NCBI RefSeq assembly: GCF_905220365.1
Contig: NC_061130.1
Location: 10,733,501-10,797,500, forward strand
Length of the DNA: 64,000 nucleotides
Origin: Vanessa cardui
Lineage: Eukaryota; Arthropoda; Insecta; Lepidoptera; Nymphalidae
Direction: 5' to 3'
Positions 1 through 10,822 of the stretch are shown here, one piece after another. The notes beneath the pieces are model-generated. The model worked only from the letters and a program-made list of their open reading frames with translations, was not told the DNA's origin and did not search any database. The first letter of the stretch is position 1; the number at the start of each line of letters is the position of its first letter. Both the position numbers and the translations under genes were made by a program.

Positions 1-1007
1 GGTCGAGGTGCATGCGATGCGTATAATTGGCCGTAGAAGTCCTCTACTTCCGAAAGAACTGCCGTCTTGGAAGAAACGACTTCTCCACTTGATGTGGTCA
101 ACTTCGTCAGGTGGCTCCTTCCAAGAGATTGTACGAACACCTTAGACCCCCGATTCTGCTCGATTGCTCTTTCAATCGTAAGAGTATTGAAGCACCGGAG
201 GTCGTGTCGTACGCGCTTGCTGATCTCTCGGTTTAGTTGCCGCTTCTCTGACGAAGTGACAGGTGGGTTTTCACGTCGTTTCATCATTAGCCCTAAGGTC
301 TCTTCTGAAAGTTTGGACTTCCTGCCCTTACGCTGCATGCCACAAAATCTTGTACCTTCTTCCCTGAGAATTCGAACTACACTTCCAAATCCATGGGGTC
401 CTACTACCGATTCGCTGCAATTCTGTACTCCCACTTTAGCGTTAAAGTCCCCCATGACAACGTTGTAGTGGGTTTTCGTGGTGAAGTGGAGGGCCCTCGA
501 TATATCATCGAACAATTCTTCCACTTCATCGTCCGAGTGTGTCGAGGTCGGTGCGTACGCTTGCACTACCTTGAGGCTGTACCTCTCGGTGAGCTTTATT
601 ACGAGGTACTCAACCCTGTTCGACACACTGGAGATTTCCACAACGTTGTCAGCTAGGGACTTATTTACCAGAAACCCAACGCCACCTTGGGATTGTTGGT
701 CTCCCTCTCGGAAGTACATTAGGTGGCCCGAATCGAGGGTTACGGTGTCCTCTCCCTCTCTCCGGACTTCACATAACCCTAATATGTGCCACCTAATTTT
801 CCCAAGTTCTACCTCAAGTTGCGCCAGATGCGAGTCAAGCCGTAGCGTGCGTCCGTTGTACGTCGCAAGGGTCAGTCGTTTGTGGTGGCCTCCCGTAGCC
901 CGGTGATTCTTAGCACCCCCCGTCCCGCCGTTACCATCATCGCCACCATGGCGAGGAATAGCGGGGCTGCCGGAAACTGGGGGCCGTGGCTTGTGTGAGT
1001 GCTGCAT
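1..1007 (-). CDS. RTE ORF: endonuclease domain with internal deletion, partial
   Basis: Reading from ATG at 1007-1005, the frame is open for 335 codons to the window edge. After a Gly-rich start come TLATYNGRTLRLD, GLCEVRREGED, GDQQSQGGVGF, VVQAYAPTS and GDFNAKVG. These are the successive blocks of an exonuclease-endonuclease-phosphatase domain, including the catalytic Asn, Glu and Asp/Asn positions. About 30 residues after GDFNAKVG the protein passes directly into the linker before reverse transcriptase (KSKLSEETLGLMMKRREN and onward, ending DFYGQLYASHA). The expected C-terminal endonuclease blocks, including the Ser-Asp-His motif, are missing. The join keeps frame, so this is an in-frame internal deletion rather than a frameshift. 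Catalysis should be lost. No reverse transcriptase is visible because the window ends. The start codon is the first in-frame ATG of the Gly-rich leader; the true start is not certain. Confidence 0.8.
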   Translation of the reverse strand, partial: MQHSHKPRPPVSGSPAIPRHGGDDGNGGTGGAKNHRATGGHHKRLTLATYNGRTLRLDSHLAQLEVELGKIRWHILGLCEVRREGEDTVTLDSGHLMYFREGDQQSQGGVGFLVNKSLADNVVEISSVSNRVEYLVIKLTERYSLKVVQAYAPTSTHSDDEVEELFDDISRALHFTTKTHYNVVMGDFNAKVGVQNCSESVVGPHGFGSVVRILREEGTRFCGMQRKGRKSKLSEETLGLMMKRRENPPVTSSEKRQLNREISKRVRHDLRCFNTLTIERAIEQNRGSKVFVQSLGRSHLTKLTTSSGEVVSSKTAVLSEVEDFYGQLYASHAPR

Positions 1008-1245
1008 ATAGAGAATATTGGCCATAATCGCCACGCTGGGCAGGCGTGTTGGCGATCGCAGAACGTAGCTACTCGCACCGGTGACGCTGCTGCGCGTCAT
1101 CGGCCTGTGGTATTTAGCTACGTTTATTTTGATGGTTATACCGCCATCATTCGGTCGCCAGAGCCTCGTTTGCTAGTTGGCAGGATGCACCACGGGCAGG
1201 TGAGGTTGGCTTGGGGCGCTAAGATGTAATTTGCGCCCCCTTACA
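1..1245 (-). mobile_element. RTE-clade non-LTR retrotransposon, 5' part
   Basis: The minus strand carries the 5' end of an RTE-like LINE that runs off base 1. It comprises a short 5' leader (about 1008-1245) and a long open reading frame encoding an AP-endonuclease-like domain, followed by the linker that precedes reverse transcriptase in this clade. The region is clearly GC-richer than its surroundings. Assignment to RTE rests on the protein motifs described in the ORF entry. A tandem repeat lies just upstream of the leader. Orientation matches the second RTE piece at 13.6 kb, but the two pieces cover opposite ends of the element and need not be related insertions. Confidence 0.85.
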
Positions 1246-1248
1246 TCC

Positions 1249-1318
1249 GGTTAGTCTTAAAGTCTATCATTTTTAAGTTAGTTAAGGTTAGTCTTAAAGT
1301 CTATCATTTTTAAGTTAG
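1249..1318. repeat. Two-copy tandem repeat, 33-bp unit, 37-bp period
   Basis: An identical 33-bp unit beginning GGTTAGTCTTAAAGTC occurs at 1249-1281 and 1286-1318, separated by TTAA. It abuts the 5' leader of the RTE piece, so it may be part of the element's 5' UTR; 5'-terminal tandem repeats are common in LINEs. The role is inferred from position only. Confidence 0.85.
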
Positions 1319-1608
1319 GAGACTGTCGTGACAATAATGTTACTGAGAGATTTAAGACCTCCTAAATTATGCAACGGCACTAGACTCTAGTTACGGCACT
1401 CCATCGAAATGTCATAGGGGCTGCAGTAATCACTTGATGATGGATGGATAGATGAAAAACAGTGTATTATATCTTTTCAGTTCAAAAGAGTACAGTTTGC
1501 GCTTAAAGTACTAATCAAAGCACAAGGTCAATGGACTGCATGGAAATGAAAGAACCACCAGTGTTCTTTACAAAGAGGTCTTAAATTAACGTAATATTTT
1601 AAATTAGT

Positions 1609-1868
1609 CAACAACAACAACAGCAGCCTGTTAATTTCCCACTCCTCTCCCTTGGAGGAGAAGTTTTGTAACATATTCCAATACGTTGTTTCAATACGGG
1701 TTGGTGGAATATACGTGTGGCAGAATTTCTATGAAATTAGACATATGCAGGTTTCCTCGCTGTTTTCCGTCGCACATTAATATAAAATATATGGTGCTTG
1801 CCTGGGTTTGAATCTGAAATCATCTGTTAAGATGCACGCGTTTTAACCACTGGGCTATCTCAGCTCTT
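1609..1868 (-). mobile_element. SINE family A, near full length
   Basis: On the minus strand this has a tRNA-like head (AGCTGAGATAGCCCAGTGG), a middle block ending in the CAGCAGTGGGAATTTACAGGC-like motif in degenerate form, and a (TTG)n tail seen here as CAACAACAACAACAG at 1609-1623. It is the same family as the copies at 20410, 31059, 32361 and 42957. I found no clear target-site duplication. The copy is moderately diverged. Confidence 0.8.
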
Positions 1869-4800
1869 AAAAAAAGTCTGTAAAGTTATTTATAACCATA
1901 TTTCTCGCGAGCAAAGTCGCGGGCAACTAGTAAACACATATAATTTCTCGTCCATTCACTCATCATTTACAAGAATATAAATAAAATTACTTTGATGTAA
2001 AATTAGATTATTTTAACAAATTCAAACCTGTAACATTAAGTCGGTTATTTAGAGAAATATACGTACAAGAATATTAGTTTCTTTCACGAGAGAATACATC
2101 ACGCTGCTGAGCATGTTCTACACAATTGTTAAATGTAAGTAGCGAAGAGAAATGAACGTACAAAAATATACTTATTATTATATACTGTTCTTAAGGAGCT
2201 GTATCATATTCCCTTTGAACTTGATACTCAACAGTATAAGACACAAATGGATACATTTTGTTATATTTTAAATATTAAGTTGTCGCTTTTGTAATCATGT
2301 TTGATGCCACTTATAATTAATTATGGGTTTTATTATTAGAATTTTTATATTATTGTAAGGGTATTCGTATTGTGATATGATCATATTATATTTTTTAAAT
2401 AAAAATGCGTTAACGTTAAAATTACGGAAAATAAATTTATTTTTATATTCGAATACATTGTTTTGTAACGTAAATTAAAGTATCTTATTATATTATGCTT
2501 CTCCATATTGGTTGCTGAATTAATGTGTTAGAATGTATTTTTTATACTCAATTACATGACACTACTTCAAAAAATCATAAAACAAATTGAAGACCATTTC
2601 GGTAAGCTTAAATAATTTTTTCGTGGACATTTTATATCGAAAATTTAAACATTAGGGAAAATTTTGTATTAATCAGCCTGCCTGTCGCTAGTTAAATTAA
2701 GTAAAATTATTTTCTATTTTAAGCGCACTGACTATGATGTAATAGAGGGTTTAAGATGTTTATACAGATTTTCCTCCACCATCTGCGTTATTGTAACTAT
2801 TATATGAAGTCTAGGCACTTGAGGAGGTAACTAACTCGTCAATAGCCCTTATAAAGTTAGAGGCCTATACTTAACATACGAGCTGGTAAAATAAAACCCT
2901 CTCGGGACTTGCCTTAATGAAGTACGCCTTATAATTAAATAGAAATGTTGCGTTTAAATAAACTGTATTGCACGAGATGATTATTTTTAATAAATATTGT
3001 TCCATTTATTGCTTTTTTTTAAATTATCTGTTAAAATGACGCAACAGGGAGTCTATAAATAGACGATGAAAAAAGAATAAATATTTATATAATTGTGAAT
3101 GAGCGTTTCTATTTAAGTAGATGAAAAAGTTAATTTAATTGCATAATTAAATCAAAATAAAATCTACATTTCGGACCATCAGCCTTAAAATTAATTTCGT
3201 AACGTAACGACCATAAAGTGCCTAATAAGCCCACTAAAATAAATATTTAGATTTTTAATGTAGTACCAACTCAACCGATTACAATGATTGGACAATACAT
3301 ACTTGCGTTGTAACCAAAACATTTGATATATTCAAGTAGAAAATCAAAAAATAAAGCCATTTAATTCGGTACATTGAATACGAACTTTTGATTCGTATGT
3401 ATTTTCGAAATTGAAAAACAATATTTGAACCTACTTTACTAATAGGAGGATGTTTAAAATAGTGTCAAATGATAATATGCTCTAATTATTATTTTTAAGA
3501 CGCCTAATTCTCTGTCCTTTGAAATAGTGGAAAACACACCAGACCGCTATGACAATGAGGAAAAAAAATTTATTTAGCAAGAATATAATTAGGTACTGAG
3601 TCACTTCAATGAATACATAAAACAGTTATTCGGAAGTCCTCAAGAAAGGCTGTGTTTTTTTATCTATATATATATACATAAAAATCGAAATCGATACTAC
3701 ATTGATATATATATTATTAGAAGAAAATTAAAATCACAAATAGCAACACTGTGACCGTATATATAAGGACGACGTTGGCCGCCATTGAAATACTTAAAAA
3801 ATATCATTTCTTAATTCTATTTCTAATAATATATAAAGTTGTTTATTTTAACAATTATGTACACCGAAATATATAAGTATAACGCCAAAATAAAAAGGAA
3901 AATTTTATGGTTATATCATCATCTCTGCCCTTATTCTAATTTTGTTTAGGGTCAGCGCAGCATATCCTTTTCTTCTATATAGAAATGAAATAATCGTAAG
4001 AAAACCTGCATACAATCAGCCATGTGTGTTTCCGTATTAGCTAATAATAATATAAGAATAAGCTCCAAACCCTTTCCTCCAATGGAGTGCTATTCTCAAA
4101 TAAACACTTACCTATTTACTCTTAACTATTACTTTTGAAAAATATATTTTGTCAGTCTTCCTTTACGTTAAAACCTCAAAAAGAATCAAGCAAGCCGGTA
4201 TATTAGCGTTCTCTTAACGGAGCCTAGCAAGATCGACAGTGAAATTTCTCTTAAACAACCAATGCCTTACCTCTGCGGGCTTAAGTGTAATGACGCCAAT
4301 CGTCATAAAGCGCCTCTGAATTACGAACCACTTCATCAAAGACCGCCTCCTAATGACCTCGCATAATTTTGTGAACCGCCAACCTCTATTAGGCTCTCGT
4401 TAAAGAGATTTGGAAGAAAAAATACTCAAATGGAAAGTGAAGTATTTTCTTGTTTCAAAATGTGGTTTCGTAAAAGTTAATATTTATTTGAATTGTGAAC
4501 CATTGTTTTATAGTGTTTTGAATAATCTATGATAATGATATATCACAATATAACGGGTTATTTATCAAAAATATTTATCAAAGTGTTCATATTTGAATGT
4601 GTTTGAAGATAATGTTTCTAAATAAATATTAAATTGCAGTCAATTTCGTTTAAGTATTTCTACGAAATTTTCGAACGACCTCACCTAATTATTTCTACTT
4701 ATTCAAATACGTAATTCTAAAACTTCTTTGTTTTCGTTATTCTATTCTATAATATATATAATATTGAATAAAAAGCCAAATTAGGACAAGGTAATACTGA

Positions 4801-5890
4801 GCTTCTATGGAAAATATAACCACAATTTTCGATAAGTTTCATTCGATGTATATATGTTGTTTTCCTAGGAATCTAGCGAGCATTTCGGGCGAACTATTTA
4901 GAACAGCCTTAATGGCGTTGAACCTGCAGACGACTGGGGGGTGAAGTCAGCCACTTAGTATCAGTCCCCGCTCGGGTAACGGCCTCGCACCTTTCCCAAA
5001 CATGTTAGCTTTGGAAATGTTAAATGTCAACTCTTCGCTTTTATGTCTGATTTAACACTGACTATAAAGCGTTCGCAAGTATCTTCATTCGTATGAATTT
5101 CACATATTTAACAGATATAAAGGTAAATGCATTTGCAATTTACTTTTAAAAAAAATATATAAATGTCCAAAGGTCTATGAAAGAGTCTCTCATTCGCTTC
5201 GAAAATTAGCCGAAAAAATTCTACGTGTGCACGAAAAAAGGGTGAAAGTGGAAAGTGTCACGAACGGCATTTGGCATTCAGCCACCGGTGGTATTGATGC
5301 GGCAGACGGGGCATACTCATTTATTCATAAACGCTCAAAAACTTGTCACTGCTTCCCGCCGCCACTAACGCAATTCACGTATTAGTGAGCTCGGTTTGTT
5401 TGGCTTCCAAATATTCATATACCCATCTATATATATTGATTCGATATCCTCACCAGGGGAATAACAAATCAATATATTTTTGTTTTCAATTACATTTTTA
5501 GTATTAAAAATATATATTCAATATAAATATGTATCGAAACATTATTAAAGTATCGAGTGTACTGTATTTGTGTGTTGTCATACGCAGTAATATAAATCAC
5601 AAAATAGAAAATATTGTTCATGAAATCCTCTCGCGTTCCCCCGATTACAGGTTTACAAGCAGTTGAAGCGATGGCTTACGCTTGCACTGACCAGGTTTAT
5701 ACAGAATTAATGACTCCTTCGTGACCGAACTCACTTTTCACGGGCTAGGGAAAGTTTTATAGTCTGCGGCCTCCATATTCGTTATATTTGTGGTTAATCT
5801 ATTAGCTTTTATTCCTTGAGAGCGTGCTTATGTATCGTTTATTGCTTCTTTTGTGCTATTAGCTCGTACAAAGATGTTTTATGTTCGGTT
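1869..5890. other. No gene; AT-rich DNA with GC-richer islands at 4.2-5.8 kb
   Basis: I see no exon, RNA gene or recognisable transposon here. About 1905-1935 has a short GCGGGCAACTAGT-like remnant of a Helitron-like end, and about 3660-3720 is TA-rich simple sequence. Islands at about 4190-4390, 4870-5010, 5210-5400 and 5640-5790 stand out as GC-richer non-repeat sequence. They could be conserved regulatory DNA, but nothing in the sequence proves it. Confidence 0.5.
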
Positions 5891-6292
5891 GATATTAAAG
5901 GGTCAATGATGTACGGCATTGTTTATTACAAAAATATTAATATTAAATATGCATATAAAGATAAGCATTATCTGCAAAATGTCTTTTTGGTCACGCTAGA
6001 TACACTGATGGTTCTCGTTTCTTCAGATGAAGTGGAGGGTATCAGAAGGACTCACTTGCGATGTCTGCGCTGGAATATTCAGTAAACTGAATATATATAC
6101 AGCATATATAATTATCCTTGATATTAAAGGGTCAATGATGTACGGCATTATTGACCCTTGGTCCAATGGTCATGGACCATTATTGGTCCATGAGTGTCAC
6201 ACTAGATACACTCATGGACTAGTTTCTTCAGATGAAGTAGATGGTATCAGAGGGGCTAACTTGCGATAACTGCGCTGGCATATTCACTAAAA
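5891..6292. repeat. Diverged direct duplication with palindromes in second copy
   Basis: A 30-bp block starting GATATTAAAGGGTCAATG at 5891-5920 recurs identically at 6120-6149. A second block starting at the GTCAC of 5990 (to about 6085) recurs at 6196-6292 with scattered substitutions, for example around TTTCTTCAGATGAAGT. The offsets are 229 and 206 bp, so the segment between the two blocks differs: it is AT-rich in copy 1 and made of stacked palindromes in copy 2. It may be a non-autonomous transposon that inserted twice or was tandemly duplicated. I do not recognise the family. Confidence 0.75.
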
Positions 6293-6342
6293 ATAGGTGG
6301 TACCCAAATCAGCGATATTATATAGTAGTGATACGGGGTAGG

Positions 6343-6370
6343 ACGTGCAAGCTCGAGGTTGCTTGCACGT
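6343..6370. repeat. Perfect 10-bp inverted repeat, 8-nt loop
   Basis: ACGTGCAAGC at 6343-6352 is mirrored by GCTTGCACGT at 6361-6370. It lies just past the duplicated block and may belong to the same element. No function is implied. Confidence 0.7.
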
Positions 6371-6954
6371 TTGCTGGCGGAATGATGAGATGGTTTGGCT
6401 TATTCATAACACTTTTCAATGCGGGTTGATACATATGATCTAATATTATATCCGACACGGGTCTTACGATATATTCAATGATATTTATATAAATTTATAT
6501 TGTATTGTATTTTGCTGTAAATGTGACTTATTTTACAATATGTAGTCATTTATATCCAGAAAAGCAACTTACAACTATTGAGTAAATTCTTTACTTAGGA
6601 TGTATATACTAACGAGCTATCGCTGAACTTATATTGTCTGCGACAAAGATTTTATTCCATCGATGAAACAGCCCTTAAATATTCTTAAATTTTCAATAGT
6701 TAAACACACTCGTATATATTGTAGTTAAAAGAGTCTAGTATATTTAATGTATTTATGCTTTTTTTAGTAACATTTTGCAAGTAATTTTAAATAATTATTT
6801 TATACAATTTAACAGTAAATGTATAACGTACGTCAGAACATCTGTTTTATTTTAATGTTAAAAATAAACATGTTAAGCAAATCCCTTCTTTCTTTTCAAA
6901 AATAAATCAAACATCTTGTATGATTTTTTTAAATCAAATGCGGTCGGTTAAATC

Positions 6955-7104
6955 GGTTACCTGATGTTAAGAGGTCCGCACCGCTCATAGTCAATGGCAC
7001 TGTAAGAAATATCAACCATTCTTTGCATCGCCAATGCACGACCTACCTTGGGAACTAAGATGTAATGTCCCTTATGCCTGTAGTTACACTGGTTCAATCA
7101 ACGC
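6955..7104 (-). mobile_element. Family B interspersed repeat fragment
   Basis: On the minus strand this reads through the family-B blocks TTACACTGG..., GGGAACTAAGATGT... (complement) and the ACCATCAGGT-like 3' block, here degenerate. It shares these blocks with copies at 12548, 24671, 42282 and elsewhere. The class is unassigned. The shared A-rich 3' end of better copies suggests a retroposon. Confidence 0.7.
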
Positions 7105-8645
7105 ACATCAATGCAATCTTTTGCATGTGTATAGCATGTATTATGTTTTTTTTTACATTCAAGCAAGCAATTCGTTCTATTGCAATAAGATAAGTATTTC
7201 ATATAAAGTAAATAAAAGTAAGAACCATTCCTCTAACTGCTCATTACGAGCACACGATCGATCAACATTTTCTATTTGGACAATTAATTTAATTTCTTCA
7301 TAAAACTGTAATTTCGATGTCATCGTATAATGGATTGCAATGTCTGAACTTTGAAGGAAAATTTAATATTATGTTCAACGATCTCCGAGCCAGGGAAGGA
7401 GAAAAATATAAAAGGTAAAAATTGTGGTACGATTGTCGTGAAGCAAAGAATAATAGTGAAAAAGTCACGGAGCGTTTTGTCTAGACAAGAGATGACAAGT
7501 AGAAGTCTTGCACAACGACACTAAGTCGATGTTATTACGTTTTGATGAGTTGTTGACGATGTTTTTTCACGTTTTACGTGTGTTCTATTCTAATAAATCT
7601 TATTGAAATATTGTTCATCTTCTAGCCTTTTTATATCTAGAGTGCAAGTTGAAGCTCTTTTAAATTTTATTAATAGGGATCTGGTCACTGACACAGGTTC
7701 GAACCGTTGCGGTAGATTAACTACCTAATAAAGTCTAAATAGTTTATTTTTTCATTCTTACGTTAGTCAGTTAAGCAAAAAAAATTAAGTTTTAATTAAT
7801 TTGATATTGTTAGCTGGTACCCCCACTAATGAGTGGTTGGTATTATCTACCGTTAAACAGTAATATTTCGAAATTGAAATAATCTGTGCTCTTTGGGCAG
7901 AAATAAAAACCAAGTAAAATAAAAATCATAGATACATCTATTTTTTTAAATTACGTATCTAGAAGAGGAGGAAATGCACTTAAAATTATTTTATTCATAG
8001 ACAAACATGCAAAAGATGATATTTTCTTGATCCAGGTACGTTCGCGGTCGTACGTAGATAGCTCACAAAAGTTTCATCTCAATCGGATAAATGCTTTAGG
8101 CTCGTATAGTAACATTTTTATTTATATAGAAGATATAATTATATTTTTGCTTAAGCCTATAAACAATTCAGACGCATACTCCTCGAGCGTCCGTCACTGA
8201 CTCGACATAGATCCCGCCAAACCTCCGCCCACGATAAAATATACTATACGTACTACAAGCGACCACCACTCAATTTCCGCGTGGAAAACGGTACTAACAG
8301 AAAGCTATTATCGAACTCTTCGATATTTATATAGATCATTTTAAATTAAACTTGCTATATTAGTACCTGGTTCGATTTTAGTCAAGTTTTCTTTTGTATC
8401 GATCAGTTTTCGTCACGAAGTTTCACCTTAAAAAAATCATAAAAAAGGCGTTTTATGGAGTATGTAAAACGATAGGGTTAGATTTGTATAAATTAACTTC
8501 AAAATTGTTATTTATTTAATATTACCCTACTTGTTAACTTTTAATGTTTTGCCAAATCCAAATCAATCAAATTGCCGAATAAATAATAATAACTAAATAA
8601 ACAAAAGTTTGAATCGAAGTATAAATTTATATTTTTTATTAATTA
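7105..8645. other. No gene seen
   Basis: AT-rich sequence. A GGTTCGAACC motif at about 7697-7706 resembles a tRNA B box, but no cloverleaf or A box can be built around it. A GC-richer patch lies at about 8160-8290. I can assign nothing else. Confidence 0.5.
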
Positions 8646-8868
8646 CTAGCGACCCGGATTCGCACGGGTACTTGATATGTGTTAGAAACTTATATATAAA
8701 TATAAATATAATATATAAATTACAAAATATCATAAATTGTAGCCTCTGATGTATAGCCTATATTACTGTAAAATTTCATCCAAATCCGCTCGGTAATTTT
8801 TTTTTTTAAAGAATAACAAACATACATACATCCTCATAAACTTTCGCATTTATAGTATTAGTAAAAAG
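8646..8868 (-). mobile_element. Helitron-like remnant, AGCGACCCG-type end
   Basis: On the minus strand this ends in a GC-rich palindromic stretch (CCCGTGCGAATCCGGGTCG) followed by CTAG and a T. That matches a Helitron 3' end with CTRR terminus inserted at A|T. The other end carries the ATAAATGCGAAAGT-like block shared with the copies at 12989, 14279 and 25073. It is non-autonomous, with no coding sequence. The Helitron assignment is inferred from the termini. Confidence 0.6.
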
Positions 8869-10762
8869 GATTAATAGGATTATAAAACTAAATTAAATGA
8901 AGAATGATAACTATATAATGTATATTAAGTATATGCAAACTGTTTCGAAACGCCTTCAATACATATTATTCAATAAACGTCGAACAAACTCTATAGTAGT
9001 CATATATATAGCTATAATATAATTTTATTGTCTGGTTTGTTAATGAATAGATCGAAATATCGTTCGTTTATAGATCGCTGTTGAAATAGACACGTTCGGC
9101 CGGCGTCGCTCTTGATATGTGACAGGTCGATATGTTTTGGTACAGTCGCATGTCGGAACTCACTGGAAACAATGCCACGACCAACTGATATTCGTCCATG
9201 TGTTTATATACCAATTGCGTTTATATGTATGTGTACACATTTCCATTGTTATAGTTTTGGCGTTGATAAAAAATGTTTAAAATTTTTTCGGTGTTGACAC
9301 GCTCAGTTCATTGCCTTTTTTTTACAAATCGATTATATTTCTGAACAGATGAATGTAGAATGAAAAGATTATGGACGATGGATTAATATAGCATGCATTT
9401 TATGAATTAGTCGTGCGTTGAATTGAACGTCGTTTGTCATAAAGAAACTGTGATTGTCAAGCGGTCTCTGTAAACGCAGCTATGAAATATATTATTTTTG
9501 CTGGGCGAAAACTAAAAGACGTGGTCAAAGATGTGACGTTACCCTTCAGACGTAGAAAAAGAAATGGGCAACCATCTTGGTTGTCACGCTGTTAACAAAC
9601 TTTGAACTGTCAGTAGCTTTCTTGATGAATTTCATATTTTCTTGGTATATAACTAAAAATTAATTGTTCAGTGTCCATTACTAAAATTTATTTTAAATGC
9701 ATAAGTAAATAAACGATTATTGTATAATACTTTTTGCAAAAATTTGTAAATTTGTAATTGCTTGATTTATTTTTTAGCAATGCAGACTGCATTCAAATAA
9801 ATAACATAAACAGCTTTTTTTGTAGTAAGTTTATCTGTGACAATCCACTAACTGTATGCTGTAGCTTGTGCGGATAGTCAGCCTATTGTGTAAAAATCAT
9901 GATGACCGTATTTGCAAAGATAAACGATCTTATTTAATAAAATGTTATTTATGAACCAAATACAATTATAATTAACCAGTCAAGCTTATTCTTTATACGT
10001 TTTGTAAATAATATTATGATACATATTACCGATATCACAAAGTCGTTAACATAAAAAGTCAATTATTTATATACCTGATAATGTTTATTATTTATGTTTC
10101 GGTATTTTAACGTAAACTAAAATATTCTGTATAGTTTTAATATAAAAATAATAGCAAGTTACAAGACTTGTTGGACAAGTTTAGTCATTCCAGATATTAT
10201 TTTAATAAGGGTTACACATGTTTTTTAATGAAAAATAAAAAAAGTCTTATAGTATTAAAATAATTTTCATAGCAAACAGCTTTAACAAAAACCGTAATCG
10301 AGTCTTCTCGGATATTAAAATTCGGTGACGCACCACAACAACAAGTACTTGTGTACAATTTGTCAAACAATTGCACACAATGTGCCACGCTTGTTAATGC
10401 AAAACTAAGCTGTATTGTGTGCTAATGAGAGTCAAATTAGCGTGTACGATCGTGTATATAATACATACTATATCAATATTGTGGCCGTCTGCGGCTTATC
10501 GGAACCTTTGTATATATGTACCTAGGTTACAACACATTGTTCTAACGCGTCCTACCGTGACTACATTATGAGATTAATAAGTCCTGTAAAGGCAGTTGCT
10601 ACTGAATGAATCACATCTGACGTGTACTTACCTCTGTTATTTAATTTTAATAAAAAAGGCATTCAATAAATACTTTTTCGTTAACAAAACAAGCAGCGTG
10701 ATATGAAACAGTTTTGACGAAACTCATCGTGAAATCTGCCCGAGTCTGATGATAAAAGAAGA
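8869..10762. other. No gene seen; one short ORF of doubtful value
   Basis: AT-rich, with GC-richer stretches at about 9080-9180 and 9420-9600. A 37-codon ORF at 9482-9595 (plus) has a basic RRRKR cluster but no signal sequence and no recognisable homology. An inverted repeat, AACCATCTTGGTT, lies in its 3' end. I treat the ORF as chance. Confidence 0.45.
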
Positions 10763-10822
10763 TTTGGCTCCAAACCTCCACTTAAGAGAAGATGACGTTT
10801 TACCAGCAGTGGAACATATCAG
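10763..10822 (+). mobile_element. SINE family A, 3' fragment
   Basis: TTGGCTCCAAACCTCC, a degenerate AGAGAAGA block and CCAGCAGTGGAACAT match the 3' third of SINE A. It is strongly decayed and has no tRNA-like head. Confidence 0.5.

Noticed and set aside
872..1078. Minus-strand ORF of 68 codons ending TTND
   Set aside because: Out of frame with the endonuclease motifs. The correct frame from ATG 1007 is open throughout, so no frameshift is needed.
6027..6429. Zinc-finger-like CDVCAGIF and CDNCAGIF in duplicated frames
   Set aside because: The C-x2-C pair lacks partner histidines, the frame is broken between copies, and the DNA duplication explains the repetition.
7690..7712. GGTTCGAACC as part of a tRNA gene
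   Set aside because: No A box or cloverleaf stems around it.
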